From: Naumovozyma dairenensis CBS 421
Taxonomy: Eukaryota; Ascomycota; Saccharomycetes; Saccharomycetales; Saccharomycetaceae
DNA: 64,000 bases
Direction of reading: 5' to 3'
Assembly: GCF_000227115.2 (NCBI RefSeq)
Contig: NC_016487.1
Coordinates: 434,001 to 498,000 of the forward strand
Shown piece by piece: positions 60,139 through 64,000 of this stretch. The notes beneath the pieces are model-generated. The model searched no databases and had not been told where the DNA came from. It was given only the letters and a program-made list of their open reading frames with translations. Numbering within the stretch: position 1 is the first letter of the stretch; each line of letters begins with the position of its first letter. Position numbers and translations under genes: made by a program.

Positions 60139-60726
60139 ATGTTTTCCATGAGAAGGTATCTACGTGTACCAAATGAATTGAAACCTTCCGAATTATTCAA
60201 ACAAGATTCCTTATCACCTGGGAAAATAACATTACAGATTATTCTCCTGCAAATATTCTATTACAGCACCGCCATGTTCCTCTTTTACTCTTGGGGGAAA
60301 TTGGTAGGCTATAAAATTGAAATGAAGAAATGGTTAATATCTTGGGAATCTATTGACTTCACAAACGGTTATGGTCTTACCATATCAATGCTTTGGCTGG
60401 CGGACTCTTTGATATGTGTCATATTTCTGACAGTAATCGTTGGTAGAAGTAAACTAGCTTGGGACTTTGCCATTACAATACATGCCATTAATTTCATAGT
60501 TGTTTATGTATACAGTGGGAAACTCCCCTCGTTTTCATGGTTTTTCCTTCAGTTTCTATCTTCCCTAATCCTTATATTCTTGGGTACATGGACAACACGT
60601 TGGAAGGAGTTGAGAGAAACATTTTTTGAAGGTATGATTGACCAGGAAGAACTGCATTCTATCGGAAGCAACACTCATCCAGGAGAACCAGTTCCGGTTG
60701 TACGTGACCTGGAAAGTCAAAGGTAG
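60139..60726 (+). CDS. SYS1: Golgi membrane protein Sys1
   Basis: This is an integral membrane receptor at the trans-Golgi that recruits the GTPase Arl3 and through it Arl1 and golgins. It has 195 residues (203 in S. cerevisiae). The start MFSMRRYLRVPNELKPSELF, with FKQDSLSP just after, is almost identical to the S. cerevisiae protein. Four membrane helices follow (about 33-52, 80-101, 108-127, 131-150). FLTVIVGRSKLAWDFAITIH and FLGTWTTRWKELRETFFEG are fully family-like. The end DLESQR matches DLESQI. In S. cerevisiae it is YJL004C, adjacent to COX16; here the transposon cluster and DYN3 lie between them. Confidence 0.95.
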   Translation: MFSMRRYLRVPNELKPSELFKQDSLSPGKITLQIILLQIFYYSTAMFLFYSWGKLVGYKIEMKKWLISWESIDFTNGYGLTISMLWLADSLICVIFLTVIVGRSKLAWDFAITIHAINFIVVYVYSGKLPSFSWFFLQFLSSLILIFLGTWTTRWKELRETFFEGMIDQEELHSIGSNTHPGEPVPVVRDLESQR

Positions 60727-61207
60727 TGGTAGTCACTAGTGTATGGTATATTGCGGATGTCTTTAATAAATAGCTCGCTAAAACATTATATATATATATA
60801 TATATGGTATATATAAAGAAGATCGACATTCCAATAGAAATTCAAGATGTTACATCACAGAAGTGCGTATCTAAAAGCTAGCTAGAAAATTATAATACTT
60901 TTTTAAAGGCATTCCTCAATCATTATGTTTAATAATGAACCATCTTATTCAAATACGTACAGTGGCTTAACGTTACAGGTTTAGCTTCATCTGCCACGAG
61001 ATCTCCAGTTCTATATTTCAGCCGCGTTACGTTCAGAGGATAAAAAAAAATTGACATCCATTTCCTCGACAGTTTGAACTTCAAAAGTGTCGATAAAAGA
61101 ATTGATGAGTTAACAGCTTCAATTTTATTTATCGAAGAAAAAATCCACCCATTTATTGGAAGGTAAATCAAAAACAACATATCTACTGCATAACTCAAAA
61201 AGGAAAA
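60727..61207. other. Spacer between SYS1 and MEU1
   Basis: This 481-bp spacer holds a TA dinucleotide tract at 60786-60806 and A/T-rich DNA. The minus ORF at 60929-61198 covers the MEU1 promoter and is not credible. Confidence 0.4.
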
Positions 61208-62161
61208 ATGACTGTTACTGAGTTACCTTCCGTTTTTGATGGATCTATCGATCTCGGTATCATTGGTGGTACCGGTCTTTATAAATTAGACTGCTTAAAA
61301 CCTATTGCTGTATTACCACCTGTACAAACACCATGGGGAACGACATCTTCACCTATCACAATCTCCAAGTTTGTTGGTAATGAATCATTCCATGTTGCGT
61401 TCATTGCCAGACATGGGTTACATCATGAATACCCTCCTACAAGAGTGCCTTTTAGAGCTAATATGGCAGCTTTGAAAAATTTAGCTTGTAAAGCTGTCTT
61501 ATCGTTTAGTGCAGTGGGATCATTACAAGAACATATTAAACCTAGAGATTTTGTTTTACCTCAACAAATTATTGATAGAACAAAGGGAATCAGGCAATCA
61601 TCTTATTTCAATGATGAAGGTTTGGTTGGTCATGTTGGGTTCGGAAATCCATTTTCCCAAAAATTTGCTGAATTTATTTATAAATTTAAAGATACCTTAA
61701 CGAATATTGATACAAATGAACCTTGTACTCTACATTACGATAGCGATTTAACTGTCATATGTATGGAGGGACCACAATTCTCAACAAGAGCTGAATCGAA
61801 AATGTATAGAAGCTTTGGAGGTGATGTTATTAACATGAGTGTTATCCCTGAAGCCAAATTAGCCCGCGAATGTGAGTTACCATACCAAATGATTTGTATG
61901 TCTACTGATTATGATGCCTGGAGAGATAATGAAGAACCTGTCACTGTCGAAACCGTTGTCGGTCACTTATCAAACAACGGTCATAACGCTAATGTTTTGG
62001 CATCCAAGATTATTAATGAAATGGCCAATAAACTGCCTGAATTTATGTTGAATGGGGATGGTTTAAAAGGTTCAATTAAAATGTCTATTTCTACCAGACC
62101 AGAAGCCATGTCAAAGGATACTTTAGATAAACTAAACTTTTTGTTCCCTGACTATTGGTAA
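61208..62161 (+). CDS. MEU1: Methylthioadenosine phosphorylase
   Basis: This enzyme of the methionine salvage pathway splits 5'-methylthioadenosine with phosphate into adenine and 5-methylthioribose 1-phosphate. It has 317 residues (337 in S. cerevisiae). The purine nucleoside phosphorylase fold is shown by [68 protein letters not shown] and the purine-site segment STDYDAW. No active-site residue appears missing. It is convergent with POM34 as in YLR017W/YLR018C. Confidence 0.96.
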   Translation: MTVTELPSVFDGSIDLGIIGGTGLYKLDCLKPIAVLPPVQTPWGTTSSPITISKFVGNESFHVAFIARHGLHHEYPPTRVPFRANMAALKNLACKAVLSFSAVGSLQEHIKPRDFVLPQQIIDRTKGIRQSSYFNDEGLVGHVGFGNPFSQKFAEFIYKFKDTLTNIDTNEPCTLHYDSDLTVICMEGPQFSTRAESKMYRSFGGDVINMSVIPEAKLARECELPYQMICMSTDYDAWRDNEEPVTVETVVGHLSNNGHNANVLASKIINEMANKLPEFMLNGDGLKGSIKMSISTRPEAMSKDTLDKLNFLFPDYW

Positions 62162-62319
62162 ACAGCTTATTGTAGATATGCTAGTTGATTATTATTATTA
62201 TTTTTATTGTTAACTATCCTATTTAATAGTTAATCATCTTACCATATGTTGTTTATTATTCTCTATAGGCTATAAAATGTCGATGCAGCATCTGTATTTA
62301 TATTTAAAAATTTAAATAT

Positions 62320-63567
62320 CTAAAAATCATTTTTCTTCTTCATTGGCATAGGGGTTCCCATCATATATCTATACTTATTACTTGGAACATAACCTTTACT
62401 ACTAGTAGGAATTTTGGTACTTTGTACCCCTCCAAAAATATCTATTGGCTTGTTCATCCTACGGCGGGTGTTCTGGTTACCTGCGACGATATTCTGTTCC
62501 TGGCAGGTCGTTGATGAGGTATTACGAGACTTAAATAACAATGGGGTTCTTGTCAGGGAACGAGAGGAAGCTGGAGCAACATTGCCATCACTAGTTGAGG
62601 CCTCCTTCTTCGAATTTACGCTAAAAACTACATGTGGTTTCCGGTCCACCGCTTGAGTTCCCCCCCTAGCATGCTTTGAAAATAAGCCATTATCAGCAGT
62701 GGGAATGCTATCTGCCTTCAGACCAAGTAATTCCATTTGCTTCTCAGTTAAGTTCAAATCATTGGTCTTAATGTTATAAAACAGCTTCCATAGAGAAAGT
62801 ATGACATTACAAGCTATAATAATATGAACAATATGTTCAATGTGGGACCATGTTAGCCAAGATGGTATTAAGCTTGTATATATACGGCTACTATGAAGCC
62901 ATTTTAATTTGAGATACTCCTTAGAAAACCTGGAAGTTAATTTTCTTCCATATTCAAAATGTGTAATAAACAGTTTAACAAATTTTGTTGTTAAATTCCA
63001 CAAGAACAAACAGGTCAAATTTGTTATTATAGCTTGTGCCTCCCATTCTTTGTTGACAGATCTGTCCAAAAGATCATTTAATACAGGGTTTTCGAAAGTT
63101 GCAAATCTATCTGATTCATGATATCCTTTGTTTTCTGTGCAAACCTTTGTAGTGTCTTCATTATATGTTTCTGGTGCTGTTATAGATTCAGTAAAATGTT
63201 CTGTTTTCCCAAAAATATTATTTAAAAGAGATTTATCGTTAGCCTCATTGCTATCTGCAATACATCTATTATTCAATACACCCTGCTTCGTCGCAACTTG
63301 TGCGGACGTAGCAGGCAGTATTTGTGAGTCTCTGTTTGTAATAGATCCAGTAACATCAATTGGCCCGAGTTGATTTGGAGGCCCAAGTTGTGAATCCCGA
63401 GTAAATTTCGGTAACTCTTTGATAAGTTTGTTCCTTAGAGATGTGAATTGAGAGTCAGATAAGGGATAACGAGAAGGTGTGGTAGNNNNNNNNNNNNNNN
63501 NNNAACTGCCAAGATGGCCTTTGGATCTATTTATAATAGGTGTTGAATAGAAGGCGTTTTTATCCAT
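62320..63567 (-). CDS. POM34: Nuclear pore membrane protein Pom34
   Basis: This is one of the pore-membrane nucleoporins that anchor the nuclear pore complex. It has about 415 codons (299 in S. cerevisiae). Two membrane segments lie in the middle (NLTCLFLWNLTTKFVKLFI and HIVHIIIACNVILSLWKLFY regions). They are followed by NDLNLTEKQMELLGL, which matches NDLNLTDRQKKLLG-like sequence, and the C-terminal KGYVPSNKYRYMMGTPMP. An N gap of 18 bases (63486-63503) interrupts the N-terminal region without an apparent frame change, since the ATG-containing part reads MDKNAFYSTPIINRSKG. The N-terminal region is longer than in S. cerevisiae. Confidence 0.9.
   Translation of the reverse strand: MDKNAFYSTPIINRSKGHLGSXXXXXXXTTPSRYPLSDSQFTSLRNKLIKELPKFTRDSQLGPPNQLGPIDVTGSITNRDSQILPATSAQVATKQGVLNNRCIADSNEANDKSLLNNIFGKTEHFTESITAPETYNEDTTKVCTENKGYHESDRFATFENPVLNDLLDRSVNKEWEAQAIITNLTCLFLWNLTTKFVKLFITHFEYGRKLTSRFSKEYLKLKWLHSSRIYTSLIPSWLTWSHIEHIVHIIIACNVILSLWKLFYNIKTNDLNLTEKQMELLGLKADSIPTADNGLFSKHARGGTQAVDRKPHVVFSVNSKKEASTSDGNVAPASSRSLTRTPLLFKSRNTSSTTCQEQNIVAGNQNTRRRMNKPIDIFGGVQSTKIPTSSKGYVPSNKYRYMMGTPMPMKKKNDF
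63486..63503. other. Assembly gap (18 N) inside POM34
   Basis: A short run of N; its true length is unknown, but the reading frames on both sides are compatible with a multiple of three. Confidence 0.97.
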
Positions 63568-64000
63568 TATGAGGTTGCCACGAGGTATTGGTTTCGGTTT
63601 CTATTATTTGCTTTCTTACCAGCGATGTACAATGGAAGATAATCTCAAATCAGTTGATATGTATAGATTAATTAACCAAGCATTCATTCATCCATTCATT
63701 CGTTTAACCATTCAACTAACACCATTCAACCGACACCATTCAATAAATTATTAGTATTCTTGTTTCTTGTATAGTACGTATAGTATAGTATAGATTGGAA
63801 AGTGTAGAACGCAAAAAAAAAATTAATGAAGATAAAATTTGCCCTCGAAACCCTTCAAACCCTAAGACAACTATTAGGAGTTTTCCATGAAAGGAAGTTA
63901 AATGGAACAATATCACGCAAACAAATTTGCAGACGTACGTACATAGGCAGACTTCATAGTATCATATAAAACTACTTCAAGACTATAGAAATACCAGCAT
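63568..64000. other. Upstream region of POM34
   Basis: This 433-bp stretch reaches the window end. It contains ATTCATTC/ATCC-type tetramer repeats at about 63680-63710, a GTATA pentamer run at about 63767-63794 and an A9 run. No gene is recognised. Confidence 0.4.

Overview
The window is nuclear DNA of a post-whole-genome-duplication budding yeast (Saccharomycetaceae). The coding density, the GTATGT...TACTAAC...AG introns, the protein sequences and above all the gene order point to a relative of Saccharomyces cerevisiae, perhaps from the Kazachstania/Naumovozyma area; I cannot fix the genus. It is a draft assembly: it has three N gaps and four apparent one-base losses in homopolymer runs. Gene names below come from protein similarity recalled from memory plus gene order; no search was run.

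Layout. (1) 2-28637 is one block colinear with the inverted S. cerevisiae interval YLR290C to YLR274W: COQ11 (3' end), GUF1, MEC3, RPS30 (intron), a YLR287C homolog, the chitinase CTS1, EFM7/NNT1, ECI1, a YLR283W homolog, RSO55, tRNA-Glu, a YLR278C-type zinc-cluster factor, YSH1, DBP9, SMD2 (intron) and MCM5. (2) 29706-37828 holds PAM18, SSK1, SSL1 and THI73 (YLR008C to YLR004C interval, with SSK1 flipped and NSE1 missing). (3) 38696-48402 matches YJR001W to YJR005W: AVT1, MPP10, an unrecognised 279-codon gene, MRX12 and APL1. (4) 48528-51863 holds YEH2, IRC25 and SDO1 (YLR020C to YLR022C). (5) 52209-63567 is a mosaic: COX16, a 4.5 kb cluster of copia-type retrotransposon remains, a probable DYN3, SYS1, MEU1 and POM34.

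Most genes are single-copy housekeeping functions: ribosome biogenesis and translation (RPS30, MPP10, DBP9, SDO1, GUF1, RSO55), DNA replication and checkpoint (MCM5, MEC3), transcription and mRNA 3'-end formation or splicing (SSL1, YSH1, SMD2), mitochondrial biogenesis (PAM18, COX16, COQ11, MRX12) and trafficking or transport (APL1, SYS1, AVT1, THI73). Several promoters carry recognisable control sites: an ECB element before MCM5, PAC plus RRPE before MPP10 and DBP9, and a Rap1 site before RPS30.

The most unusual segment is 53355-57892. Two almost identical LTRs of about 0.3 kb lie in inverted orientation around an intact gag-protease reading frame, so a transcript across it could fold into a long hairpin. 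The LTRs are directly followed by a 12-nt match to the anticodon arm of initiator tRNA-Met, which is the half-tRNA priming signature of Ty5/copia. The gag reading frame starts inside the LTR. A second, decayed copia family next to it is internally inverted.
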